A stretch of 64,000 bases of DNA from Euwallacea fornicatus (Eukaryota > Arthropoda > Insecta > Coleoptera > Curculionidae). The position numbers and the translations under genes were made by a program. A model generated the notes under the pieces. It searched no databases, was not told where the DNA came from, and saw only the letters and a list, made by a program, of their open reading frames with translations. The DNA is taken from positions 1,116,001 to 1,180,000 of the forward strand of contig NC_089563.1 of the NCBI RefSeq assembly GCF_040115645.1. Direction: 5' to 3'. Below are positions 37,267-49,300 of this stretch, in pieces. The stretch's first letter is position 1; each line of letters starts with the position of its first letter.

Positions 37267-37367
37267 AAGGGCATACAGTTTCAATCAGGTTGAAAACGGA
37301 GCCCTATACTACTTGCATCATGGCTCCATTTATGTGGGGGCTTCATTCCTGTTAAACGAATCGCTAG
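37267..37367 (+). CDS. Orphan exon resembling part of a CSPG/Fras-type repeat
   Basis: It is bounded by TTTTCAG and CTAG/GTAGTT. The frame that stays open reads RAYSFNQVENGALYY then LHHGSIYVGASFLLNES. CSPG (cadherin-like) repeats of Fras/FREM/CSPG4 proteins carry F-x-Q-x-x-[IV]-x-x-G-x-[LV]-x-Y-x-H-x-G-S, which this fits. No neighbouring exon of such a gene was found, so it may be a relic, a distant exon, or chance. Confidence 0.3.
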
Positions 37368-38461
37368 GTAGTTTAATAATTCACTCCTAAATGTCGAAAA
37401 ATCAAAATCTGAGTCGCTTCAACAAGAGCATGAGTTTCATTGAAACGTTGAAAAGAGGGCACAGCGTTGCATATATGTATATGTAGATACGGTTTCTCGG
37501 TTTCCATGTACCTTCTTCTCTACATAAAATTATCAAACTTCAATTTATTGAGCCCAAGCCTTTATATTTCAAGTATCGTTGAAAATATAACACCGCAGTT
37601 TTCGCCGATTGAATTTTTTCAAACCATAAGCCCATAAAATCTATATCGTGTTTTCTCTAATCAAAGAGATGTCCATTTTTTTCTCAAAACACTCAAAATC
37701 TAATCATCTTATATATTTCTGGTAAAAAAGCAATCATCAGTATCGTTAAAAAACTACTGGAGTTTAAGGGGAATACTTCAACGCACATTAGAGAAGGGCA
37801 AAGTTTATAATGGATTCCATTTTCTTCAAGTTCACAATTTTAACTAATGTTTCCTAAAGCAAAATCCAACACATCAGAAAATTCATAAACCGGCATCCGG
37901 ATAATACTTCCGTTTCCACTGTTTCTAGACTTCTCGGATTATGGAAAAGATACCCATTAAATTCGGCCCTATAAACCGAGCTCTTGTGCACAAAAGAACC
38001 GAAAGAGCTTACAAATGGGAAATTTAATGCGTCGGTGGCTTTATAAGGGAAACAGCCACCCGAATGGCTGCTGGTTTTTCCGATATGTGTTCATATTAAT
38101 TGAGTTTTCAAGTCATGCAGAATTAAAATGTCCAGTTATTAGTCAAAAATAATATCTGAACTTTTCCATCTACTTCAACAAGTAATTATATACAAGTTTC
38201 CAAAGGCCGCAGTGAAGAGACACCCATTATTATTAACACCCCTACTAAATCGACAAGTATTTTGGACCGATCACAAAATCCCCTCGATTGTTCTATACAG
38301 CACGCGTGTTTCGGGGGGTAATTCGAGCCCCCGGAGGCCATCTGTCATTTCGTAGTTACGGTACCGCAGCTCCCTTGTGGATGCATCATGGTGACTAAAC
38401 GTATTGCTTTTCTGATTAAGAGAGTCCCTTATTCGGATATCAAATAGAATCTGTATCTACA

Positions 38462-38640
38462 GGGTGATTGGATATATATCGCCCTACACTTGCCCATTTT
38501 ATCAAATAGTGTTAAATACAAAAATTGTCATATACAACCCAAGGTTATCTCAGGATGGATTTTTCGATATACCAGGTGAGTTAAAAAAGACGAAGTTGCG
38601 ATATTTCAAATGAAAGACTTAAAAGTTTATTGGACAACGA
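38462..38640. mobile_element. Transposon terminus fragment
   Basis: It begins with ACAGGGTGATTGGATATATA, the same ACAGGGTG start as the mariner-type elements here. No partner terminus or transposase is nearby. It is probably a broken element end. Confidence 0.35.
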
Positions 38641-40154
38641 GCATAACCTTTGTCTAGAAAATCTTGCGTTATTAGTGCGCGACGAGCTTGGTTTCAGTTG
38701 CATGCATGTCCAGCTGATAACGTAGATAAGTAACTCTGTAGCTAAACCAAAATTATCCGGGTAGACGGATAGAACGCTGTGGTTTTATCAGATAACCCCC
38801 GCGAAACCCGAACGTCACGCCTCTGGATTTCTATGTTTGAGGTCACTTAAAATCTCAAGTGTATTCGAAACCCATCAACTTCAGGAAAGAACTAATAACG
38901 TTAATATGAGGAGCGTGTAAATCCATACGCGAAAATGCGCGAGACACTGGTCGCGCGGTTAATTCGATTTCTTGGCGAAGCAGATTATGTATTCAAAAGG
39001 AGGATGGACATTTTGGACGGTTTTTGCATTAAACATATGAATTTATTTTAATTAATTAAATTTCATTCATGTTATTTACCTTTAATATGTATTGCGCGAT
39101 TTTTTTAAGAGTTAATAAATTTTTTGCAAACCAAGAATATTTAATACAGTTTATGAATAATTTTAAATCAGTTGGAAATCGGACCATTAGTTATATAACA
39201 TTTTCTTATTGGAAATGAGCTATGCCGTGCGGCTCTGAATTGTAGTTTTTCAGAGAAACAACTATAAATTTCGTAAAAATGCAATGAAAACTCAATTGAA
39301 TAGTACGTAAACAATGAAAAAACATTGTCGACGGGAAACTAGTTTGTTTTAGATTTTGTGTTGACAAAGAGTTTTTCGTTAAAAAAAAGTTAGCAAAGGG
39401 CGTGGACAATTTAAAGCTCCACAGTACAATCATCCCTTGAAATATTTTCCTCTCGTCATAGAATAATACCCTGAATACATTTAAAGTGTATGTTTTTGAC
39501 GACAAAGCCAAATTAAACCTGACCGGATATTTATCATTACCGACTTTATGCACAAAGCGCCTTGTTTGCCTTATTACCTAATGGCCAATCTTCCTAATTA
39601 AGGAACGGTTCTTAATTTGCTAACAAATACTGTTTTGGACCCTCCCAATAACAATTTTTGAGCTGTTTAGGTTTGTTATCTCGCTAAATATGAAACGAAA
39701 TTATGATCGTAATCGTAAAAGTTCAAAATTGTTGATTTGCGCCATATGTAATACATAATTGCTGTTATTTTGTCCTTCACATACAATTATTTAGAAATTG
39801 AAGACATTACCTAATAGTAATTATCTAAAAACCAATTAAATCAGTGTTCATTAGTGCAGCACAAAGTAGAGATATAAATTTATTTACATGGTGGTCAACT
39901 GAATATTTTCTACACTTTCTTAAATTTATGTATTTCATTTTGGTCCGCGACAACTCAAACTTGTTGCCGCGTTACTCTGTATTTCTAAACACCGTTAAGT
40001 AGTGAAAAAAAAATTAATTTGGGCTTGAGCACCTTGTTTAAATAGCTATTATTGTATCAGATGCGCCCTATAATTTATCGTGTAATACATATTTGCGTTT
40101 AATATGAAACAGGCCAATTTCGAACCAGCATCACGTCCTCATTTCAATATTACA

Positions 40155-42038
40155 ATGGCTACTGAGAAATTTAAGCTGCCATCCCCATATACCTATGAAG
40201 CTCCTCCACCTCCCAAAGAGGATGAAATTTACTACCAGTAAATACTCATATTGGTGTTTAAATGAAATATTAAAAGCAGCGCTTCCAGGCATATTTTTGA
40301 CTTGAAACTTCAGACGAAAAGCAGTAACCAAGTGTACGGAGTAGCCATTTTTGGCATAGGAAGAGCGGGTAACAAGAGCACAATCAAATCCCCACAAGTT
40401 CCCAAGTATTTGAGTTTTTAGGTACCATTCATTTGGCAAATTTGACCTCACTACGACGAGTAAATTTGCTTTATATCGTGGATGACGATACCAAAAAACT
40501 CGAAAATATTAAAAAATACTATAATATCGACCCAAATGCCACCAAACTTATCACTAGCAAAGACGCAGGTCAGGTTTATAAAGATCCAAAGTAAGTTTTA
40601 TTGAAATCCTTATACGACGCAGAATTAAACCGTTTCTGCTCAGAGTGAACTTCGTAGTAATATCATCTCCCACTTACACTCATGAAGCCATTTTGGAGCA
40701 ATCTCTCACCCATGGCAAAGCAACATTTTGCGAGAAGCCCATAGCGGAAAGCATTGAAAAGACCAAGAAACTCTTCGATTTGGCTAAACAGATGAACTTG
40801 ATTCTGTTCAGTGCCTTTAACAGGTAATAGAATTTTGTTGAGTTGCCAAGTTACTTCCTACATGTGATATTTTAAGGAGATTTGACTCTTCGTACCAAAA
40901 CCTCAGGAACAGAGTTCGAGGTGGTGAAGTTGGAAAGATTTTAACTGTCAAAGTTTGCAGTAGAGATTCGCCTTTGCCTACTATAGATTATCTCAGAATT
41001 TCTGGTATGTACTCGTTTTCTGACGCATGTAAAGAGATATTCTTTAAATTCTCTCTCATTGAAAAACAGGTGGGATCTTTCATGATTGCGCGGTTCACGA
41101 CATAGATCAACTCCTCTACTCTCTAGGGGAACTCCCTCTTGAAATCTCTTGCATTGCAAACTCAAACATTCCCGAAATAAAAGCGCTAGGCGACTTTGAC
41201 ACTGTAGCCATCATCATGTCTTTTCCTAGTGGGGCCATAGGCATAATTGATCTAAGCCGGCAATGCTGCTTCGGGTACGATCAGAGACTCGAGGTGTTCG
41301 GAGAGAAAGGTATATATTATGATAAATTTGAAAAAATTTAATTTTATTAACAAAATTATAAACATCACCTCTGGGGGCTCATAAAAGCTGAAAACGCGTC
41401 TTGCGAATATTAAGTTTCGCGATTTATGAGTTAATCATGTTCGTTAACTCTGTCGTATTGAAAGAAATTTTCCTGCGGGAATGCTTGGAAATTCTCCCCA
41501 CCGGAAGCTCATTTATTAAAGAGGCTTATGGAGTTGCAGATTGGATAAATGTTTGCTTTAACATGAGCATTTTGCATTGTATTTTAATATCAAAATCCCA
41601 AAAATGACAACAAGGCACTGTTCATTTGCCTTTAAACTAATGTTTCCGCTAATAAACCAACACCGACTGCCAAAGAGATATAATGTTGCTAAATTATGAC
41701 TGTTATCCTTAAATATTTCTTTCAATTATCAAATTCAGTAGGTAGTTTTTACAGGTATGTTGAAAGTAGAGAATCGCTCCCCGGTTGGCACCGTCGAAGC
41801 CTTCACTCACAAAAGCATAAAAAGAGCCCCTATAGACTACTCATTCCCATCCAGATACGGCGAAGCTTACAAAAGAGAACTTCTCCATTTTATCGATGTT
41901 TTGGATGGCAATGATACCCTTCTCGTCACCCCGGAGGCAAACTTGGCAGTTTCAAAAATTGCTACTGCAGCGGAAGAATCTGCGCGAACTGGAAAAATCA
42001 TCAGACTTAGCTGGACTAAAGAGGAGTTCATTGATTGA
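40155..42038 (+). CDS. Gfo/Idh/MocA-family oxidoreductase, inositol 2-dehydrogenase-like
   Basis: Seven exons join in phase (40155-40237, 40289-40368, 40422-40590, 40644-40823, 40877-41004, 41070-41309, 41755-42038) to give 387 residues. The NAD(P)-binding loop is GVAIFGIGRAG (about 45-55). The family Lys-Pro signature is FCEKPIAES (Lys142), and the substrate-side motif GGIFHDCAVHDID (Asp219, His223) is present. Family members oxidise or reduce sugars and cyclitols; myo-inositol is the likely, unproven, substrate. About 40 residues precede the Rossmann fold, more than in bacterial IolG. The ATG at 40155 (ACAATGGC) has good context. An in-frame ATG at 40104 would add 17 residues, but TGAAACAG just after it looks like a splice acceptor. 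Confidence 0.85.
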
Positions 42039-42225
42039 AAAAAATTGAAATAAAAATTGAGTAATTCTCCAAAGCAAAATCTTTTTGTGGGCCGCGAATC
42101 AATATAGCTAGGAGAGGGACCGCGTGCGTGGGAAGCCCCTTAACCTACCCCAAATCCCGGGCCGACCCTTCGACGATGAGGGGTCGGAGTGCACACAAAA
42201 GACACCCCCCTTTCTGAATAAATGA
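42039..42225 (+). promoter_or_regulatory. 3' UTR region with GC-rich hairpin
   Basis: After the stop comes AATAAA (about 42048), then an unusually GC-rich patch (42100-42215). It contains an inverted pair, CCGACCC and GGGGTCGG, flanking a loop at about 42162-42187. A second AATAAA follows near 42219. Depending on which polyadenylation signal is used, the hairpin falls inside or outside the transcript. Confidence 0.4.
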
Positions 42226-45200
42226 TGACTCATTCACTTGTAGCTGTACGAATTGATGACTACGCAGTTGCCGGATAATATGAATAGGATTTTTTTTGTT
42301 CGCTCATGTTTTAATAGAATTCGGAGCTGGATTAGACGGTCTGTCTTTTGATTCACTACAGAGTTAGGAGAAGAGGTTTTATTGAATATATGGTGATGAA
42401 GGGACTGAGTTATTAAATAGCAAAAAAGGAATTCATGCAAGTATTGAGAAAAAAAAATTCGGATTCAGTTAGGTCAAATAAGAAAAAAAAATAGTCAGCT
42501 TAATTTGGGATACAAAGGAATTTTTTTTTAGATCAGTTTTGGTTATTGCAAAAATTCGGTTGAAGAGAGTTCTATTTAAATAAATGTCTCTCCTTCCTAA
42601 AAAAATAAATTTGCTGAATAACTAAGAATGATCGAATGAAGGGAAAAAAATGTAAACGATCTTTATTATACTTATCAATAGGTCATGGCTAAGGGCAGCT
42701 GTAGTGGCATCAAAGAAATTACGAAAAGTGTTATTGAGTTTTCTTACAATCTCTTTCAAAACTGGCAGGGAGTAGTATCGTTTTGGCATTTTAGGGAGGC
42801 AGCATTGAATATACAATAACGAGAAAATCAAAATAAGGCGTTTCCTTACCGGAATACTTGAACAGCATATAATGGAATTGGTATGTCGGATGTTTCTGCA
42901 AAGTGGTGGTTTCCATTCGTATTTTAAAGATTGTGCAAAAGTTTTGCTGCAACACTCGGAATACGGACTAGTCAAAGTCATTGCGATAGTATTGTGTCTT
43001 CTATGCTCCAATAAGCCCTTAACGGGCACAATGTATTGTGTAAGTTAATTAAATACACCCTTTTCAAAAAAGTAGTTTTGGTTACTATGAAAAGTTCTCG
43101 ACATTATGGTGGATGGATGTTTTCTACTCTTCGTGTAATTGGTTTAAGTATTAATTAAATAAAACATATGAAACAATCAAAACCCATAAGTAAATGAATA
43201 CATTTTTAAGCAGGTTGTTATGTAACTTAGTTGTAGCTTCGATATTAATTTTCAAGCTGATATAGTATTGTAAGCGCTTTTCTTATTCGATGGGGGCGAG
43301 AAAATTTGATAACCTTGAAGGTAAAACCAACGCAAAGTACTAAATATTAAATCCAATAAGGAATTTTTCTTTATCAACGCGATTTATTTTACGTTAAAGC
43401 GAAATGGAAAATCGACAATTTGGCAAGGCAAATAAGCCATAAAACACAATAGTCCCGCAAACTTTAAATCCTCTTAAATCATTGCATCGGATATAAAGTA
43501 AAACGCTAATGAACTGAATCCCCGAGGGCTGCTAACGCATCATTTCCTAGCATTAGACAGCCCCTGATTAAACAATATTTCTGGAAGAAACGTACCCTTG
43601 GCTCCTTCCACTCCCCCCTTCTATTTCTGAAACCTTCGAAATTATAATGCCGCTATAATTTATACCGAGGAACGTCAGGGAGGATAATTTATCCACTTTA
43701 TGGCATTTCGGTTATTGCTTTTCCGATAAACAACTCGAATGCCGCGAAGAGATACCCCCTTGGAGGGTTTTCTGATAAAACATTATCGTCCCACCTTGTC
43801 TGCTCTGCCTGCTTTTGATACGCATATCGACCTTTAATGCTCATTAAATATCAGCTGCTTATTGTAATTCTCTTACTCAATTCGTTTTAGAAAATTATGC
43901 AAATGACCAGGCCGAACACAAAGGATTAAGACCAACTGGTTCTGGTTTAAAATCATATAGTCGAAATGCATATACTGTCTATATGGGTGGATGCATTCCA
44001 TTGAACATACGTGTTGAATGGGATGTGTGATTACACCCATAGAACCGGTTATGGGATGAAATTTGGGAGTGTAATGAATGAGATTTTACTGGATTGTTAT
44101 AATGGGGAGACCTATCTATTTGATCTCTTTAAAGACCCTTGTAGAGGACAGTGAGAATTGTTTGTTGTATATCTGGCTGCCTATGTAAGAATTAGACACC
44201 GTGATAAAGTACAACATACGAGGTCAGTTTCAAAAGTTCCGCATCCGAATTTAAGAATCATTAATCTGAAGTTTACCCTAATATTTTCAATTAGATCGAG
44301 GTTTTTTTATTTTATTTTTCGAGAATTCTTATAGTTTGCGGTTAATAACATAGACTTGTCAAGACAAATATTGTTTGTTGCTTTTTAATTCTTAGGGTGG
44401 CTTTACTTAATACTTATACAAAGACGTGAAATATAATTTCATTTCTTTCCAACACGTGAGGTTTTGCTGGAAAAGAAGTTTCTGTCCAAAAACTGTTTCA
44501 TATTTTCACATTATAAGATACTGATTTAGTTAATTTGTAAACTCAATGGATAGATTTTGTTCTATTCGCAAATACATAAAAATGATCTATGCTCTTTATC
44601 TTTTCCACTTTTGGGCATTTTCCATGCTCTTCATTAACTTCATCAAAATTATTTGGGAAACAGTCTAAATAGTTATGCGGAAAGTGCAATTTCATACTTA
44701 AGTTGCAGTAATTTTTTTAAAAGATTGTTACGAATTCTTGCACTACTATTTGTAACTTGTAAATTTTTCGTTTCTTGAAAAACTTGTTGCAGCATTTTTA
44801 AAAGGAACCTAATCACCACTTTCCACTTGGTTGCGTGATATTCACAAAGTTCTCATATTTCGTTAAATTCCGTATTTTAGGATCAATCTGATTCGCTAAG
44901 TTAATCTGGCCACATTGATGCTTTCTTAGATATAAAAATTTTTACATTAAAAATATAGCAGAAACAGACGCCGTGCTTGTTAGGGGTGTTTACAAACTGT
45001 TTCATAAAGTCCATCTTTCGGTGTTCGGAAGGCAGTAAACTTTCCTTAATGAACCAAGCTTCCTACATCTTTCTCTCCCTGAATCATTTTCTCTTCTAGC
45101 AGGCATATCTGTTGTGGTCCAGTATTTATCGCAAGCCTTTCTGTTTTATTCACAAAGAAAGTACGGCATCTTTGTGAATCTTGTCTGTTGTTCCAAAACA

Positions 45201-46129
45201 ATATTAACTATTTATGATCGCTACATATCGATTACTTGTGCTGCTCATATTTTCTATTAGACTAGTGTTTCCAGGTTATCGTACATTTTCTTTATCTGAG
45301 CAGCGAGAACAGAACTCAATATGTTTCGTTTTATGTAGTAAAACGTTTTTTAGTCTAGCTCTTTGAAGAGTTAGCAAACAAACATTCGGCGGTTATACAT
45401 ATGCCGGAAACCAAATTTAATATAAAATTGTCAACATTAGTACAATAAACCAAGAATTTTTTTTGTAAGATACCTGAAGATTTCTCTACTTTCTCGTGGT
45501 TTGTGTATCTGCATATTGAATCATTTTTTTATTATTTCGATCGTTTAGAGAGCACCTTTAAAACTAATAGCCAACTGTAAAATGCTTTATAATATAATTA
45601 TAGTAAGTTGTAGTAAAAAGTAAATTGCTTCCTTTGAATCGATTGAACCTCATGACGCCAAGCCTTTGCTTGTCGGAATATTTCAACAAAATTTAACACA
45701 TTTATCTAAATTTTGACGCGATAGGCAAAAATCGATACTATTTTTAAATTCTGCATATATTAATGATCTGAAAGCGATAGTGGACCTTTCATAGATCTTA
45801 TAAGACACACCTTGTACAACGTCTCGTGTCAGTGACATTGACATAAAATCAAATGTCATACAGTGATGACAGTACTACCAATAAAAAAAGGAGGGGAGAG
45901 GATTGCAATTAGCTGTTAACGATTAGCTCTGCGTTTTGGGGGGATGAATTTAACCATTCGAAATTCCTAAATTATCGCTCGTGAATTACACCATCTTGTG
46001 AACATCAGAGGGATAAATCAATGCTGGGTGGTTAATAAGCAATGCGACTATACCCTGTTACACCTGCAATATGCAACGACATTTGCGTTTAGAAATATTC
46101 CGAAGAACGAGGAAAAACAAAACGCAAAA
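42226..46129. other. Gene-poor region, mostly non-coding
   Basis: I see no secure gene. It includes a weak two-exon candidate on the minus strand (42622-42950), a mariner-terminus-like ACGAGGTCAGTTTCAAAAG at about 44219, and mixed-composition stretches at 43500-43800 that resemble non-coding regulatory DNA. Confidence 0.4.
42622..42950 (-). CDS. Weak candidate two-exon gene fragment
   Basis: On the minus strand, TTTGACTAG opens an uninterrupted frame (SVFRVLQQNFCTIFKIRMET and on) that runs to CG/GTAAGGAAAC at about 42850. A CTGCCAG acceptor at about 42763 then continues in phase with VLKEIVRKLNNTFRNFFDAT and stops at 42622. I do not recognise the product. Alternatively, a single unspliced 135-codon ORF spans 42622-43029 in another frame. 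Either may be chance. Confidence 0.2.
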
Positions 46130-46325
46130 CCATCAATGCGACAAATGCCGGGGAACGGCGCATACCGACGACAAATGTGCGCCGCGACGCCGGCAGACGC
46201 AGTCGTGAATATATCGTCGTCTCAGTCGCACCCCTCGGGCCCCAGCAAGTGTTATTGACTTTGCCCTGTTGAGCCCCATTCGGTTTTTTCGCTTGTTCAT
46301 TTGGTCCGGAAAAAATCAAAATCGC
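46130..46325 (+). promoter_or_regulatory. Candidate CpG-rich promoter and 5' UTR
   Basis: This is the most CpG-dense stretch in the window (GTGCGCCGCGACGCCGGCAG and neighbours). It contains an arthropod-type initiator TCAGT at 46222-46226. About 100 nt of leader follow before an ATG that runs into a strong splice donor. Confidence 0.4.
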
Positions 46326-46339
46326 ATGGCGATTTTAAG
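46326..46339 (+). CDS. Candidate first coding exon (MAIL...)
   Basis: ATGGCGATTTTAAG is followed by GTAAGAATT, a good donor. The ATG has G at +4. With the CpG-rich leader upstream this resembles the first exon of a gene whose remaining exons lie far to the right. No second exon was found in the remaining 17.6 kb. Confidence 0.35.
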
Positions 46340-49300
46340 GTAAGAATTCCATCTTTACAGTTAGAGACCACCAACCACCCTCATTAGTTTTCATAAGGTG
46401 AATACGTATGTTTATCCCGACATTTCTTTGTTTTGATTTCACCCGCCTTTCGCGCATCTTGCCGGTGAATGAAGCTGCCTTTATTCATCCTGCTCCAGGG
46501 ATAAATTGCGTCACGTCACGCTCCATTTGGATGCTGGAAAGGATTCGATTTTCTCAAAGAATTCTTATTTCTCTATCTAGAGACATATAGAGCAGGATTT
46601 CCCAATTAACTGTGAGTTTCAGAAACGACTGAGAATTTTCGAAAAACACACACTTCGTGCCGTTCGTGCCATCTATTGCTAAGAATAATGGTGATGATTG
46701 CGGAAACGCTAATAGGGATGATTTGTCCTCAAATTCATTAGTGACGTTTTGAGAACGATTTATGTTATCGAATTCAAAACTGACTTACTTCGGCATACTA
46801 AAACATGTACACTGATCCTGTCTGAATTACAATAGCTGCTTAGATAGATAAATTCTCAGCATAAGCCTCGTAAATGCAGGTAGCGCTTCTCTAAATAATT
46901 ACCGGTGCGTTCCGTTCCTTCCGCTTCCTAGAATGTGGATAAAGCTCTAATGCCTACATATTTAATTAACTATTTCCCGGTTCATCAGTCCATTTCCTGA
47001 ACAAAATTTGAGCGGAGTTTACATTTCCAGGGAGGAAAGAAAACAAGTCAAAATCAGTTCAGGATTCTGGGATATTGTAAAAGAAAGCCAGGTCATTGTT
47101 CTTTACTAGGAAGTTGTAAATTTTCTTTCGCAATCTAAACTTGTCGCAAAGATGGGGAATTTTGTCACTACCTTTAAAGTCGTGTGATCCTGAAATTAAG
47201 ACAATGTAGTACAGGGTATCATTTTCATTATACACTTTCAGGTGGAACTATAAGTAGGTGTTGATTAAACATATTGATGTCGTCTCAAATCGTTTTTATC
47301 GAAATTACCTTTTTGACCTTATTTAATAACAATGTACAAAGTGTTCGATAGAAAAACGAAAAAACTTTTCAAAACATAATCATTTTCAAAATGTAAAAAC
47401 CAGTTTTACCTCGCTGCCTCGTGGAAATATTTATTAATTTAGGTTTATCGAATATAACTGCGTTCCACAATTCACCTCCGAAATGAAAATTGTACGCGAA
47501 AATACCTATTTACATGCCAAATCTAAAATGGAGGTTGCAAACAAAAATTTTGCTTTGAGCTTAATTCATCATAATCGCAGCAAAACCACACAGAAGCCCT
47601 TTCGCACCACAATTCAGGAGAGGCCACAGTAATTAAGCCCCCCTTTTGAGAGCTAACAGGAGACATTATCTCTACTGATGATGATGGACTTTGATGTAAG
47701 CATGTTGTTTTAGGTTTCATGTCAAAGCCAACATTGCAGGATTTACGTGGTTAAAACTTAAATCTCAGTTTTGGGATTTTATTTGTTATTCTTTACTCTT
47801 GCGTCCAGCAAAACAGCAAGAAATCGAACAGAACAGCTTCACTTTTATTTTCAATGATCCTCTCTGCACAGAGCAAACGTTGGCTTAAATGATAACCGGT
47901 CTTCAAATCGACTCGGTTTATTTCACCGGTTTTTTATGGTGCCCCAATTAGGCCGCAAATGATTACGATTATTGTAAGCTTGTCTTGTATAATGGTATTA
48001 GTTTATCTCGTTTCAATGACGTTTTTAAAACGGCTGGTGATTTCTTAAATATGGAAGCGTCCAGAACAGTCGTATTAGAATCCGCGTGGAAACCTAGCTA
48101 AGGCCATGCCCCGTTTTAGAATGTTAATTACTAATGGGTTTGTATGTTAAGTAATATGAGTTTCGGTTTTACTGCCATTTTTGGCGCGAGATTACTCACC
48201 TAATTGGGCTCTGACATCTACGGTGGTTGCTTAACGGATTGTTTTCCAAAACGCCCACTTGGCGCCTTCTAAATAGTATTTTTGAGGAATTCGGACACTT
48301 GGTATTCCTACGGATATGTATGTCATTGCTGATATTAAAAGTTGTCCGGTTTTAACAACTACTTGGAATTGTTATTTGTCATTACACAAAAAAAGGTCTC
48401 TTGTGCTTCTCCTTCTGGAGAAGCATAAGAGGTTGGCTGGGTTTGCTCTGCACTACTTTTTTTTTTCGGCAATTTTCAGGAATGCAGAGAATTTCTCAGC
48501 TGTGAAACTGTTAGGGTCAATCTATCTCGACTTAGTTCGAAATTAGACACATAAAAATTACTCCTCTACTTCACCTTCAAGATCGTGGTTAATCGATTGC
48601 CCAGACAAACAGTAAAAAAAAATCCGGAAAGCGACAAAAAACGCCTTTCAGGCGCAATTCCATTAAAAACGAATTTTGTGACCCAAATAGAGGCAAAGTG
48701 CGTTCGATAAAAGCAAACCCGTGGGACGTAGATGTCGGTTCATTTGTTTGTTTTGAGATAACCGGGACACGCTCCGATATCGGGAAGGTAATTTGGCGAT
48801 AAACGGTCCTGTTACCAACCGGCTTTCATTAAAAATAATCATCGAAAACATCCAGGAAATCCCTTAAAAAAAACAAAATTCTCTTGTTAATATATTATTC
48901 CTTACTGAAGTTAAAAAGGTCTGTTTTTCTCTGCCACTCCCTAATCTCTATGGTATCAGTTAGCATACAGGATACACAGTCAATCTATCAGAGCAAAAGC
49001 GTGCGAACCATGAAGTCATTGAACTGAATATTTGCAGGATTGCTTCATTATAATAGATCAATAGTCTCTGTAGATCCTTAGGAATCCCTCAATATGAACT
49101 TGAAGAATTACTAAAGCAAATGTAAGGTCCGATAAAACATCTTGTAGACGTTTCGACAAAGATTTGTTCTAAAGAACTAAACACTAATCTTCTCACCTTC
49201 CTCTTGTGAAAACTGAATACTTAATTATTACATGTTAAATAATAAATGCAACACTGAGGAGGATGAAGTAACTTTCGCTCTATTTAAAAGCCTTTAATTA

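Larger units (their letters stand above)
37007..40154. other. Divergent intergenic region between the SIAH-like and oxidoreductase genes
   Basis: This is mostly non-coding. It includes an orphan exon-like stretch (37267-37367) and an element-terminus fragment (38462-38640). Mixed-composition stretches at 37900-38060 and 38200-38400 (for example GGGGGGTAATTCGAGC) look more constrained than their surroundings and may be regulatory. A 115-codon minus ORF at 39206-39553 has no motif. Confidence 0.4.

Noticed and set aside
39206..39553. 115-codon minus ORF upstream of the oxidoreductase
   Set aside because: No recognisable motif, no splice context and no supporting neighbour.
40104..40154. Upstream ATG as the start of the inositol-dehydrogenase-like protein
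   Set aside because: Weaker context, and an acceptor-like TGAAACAG follows it; the ATG at 40155 was preferred, though the question stays open.
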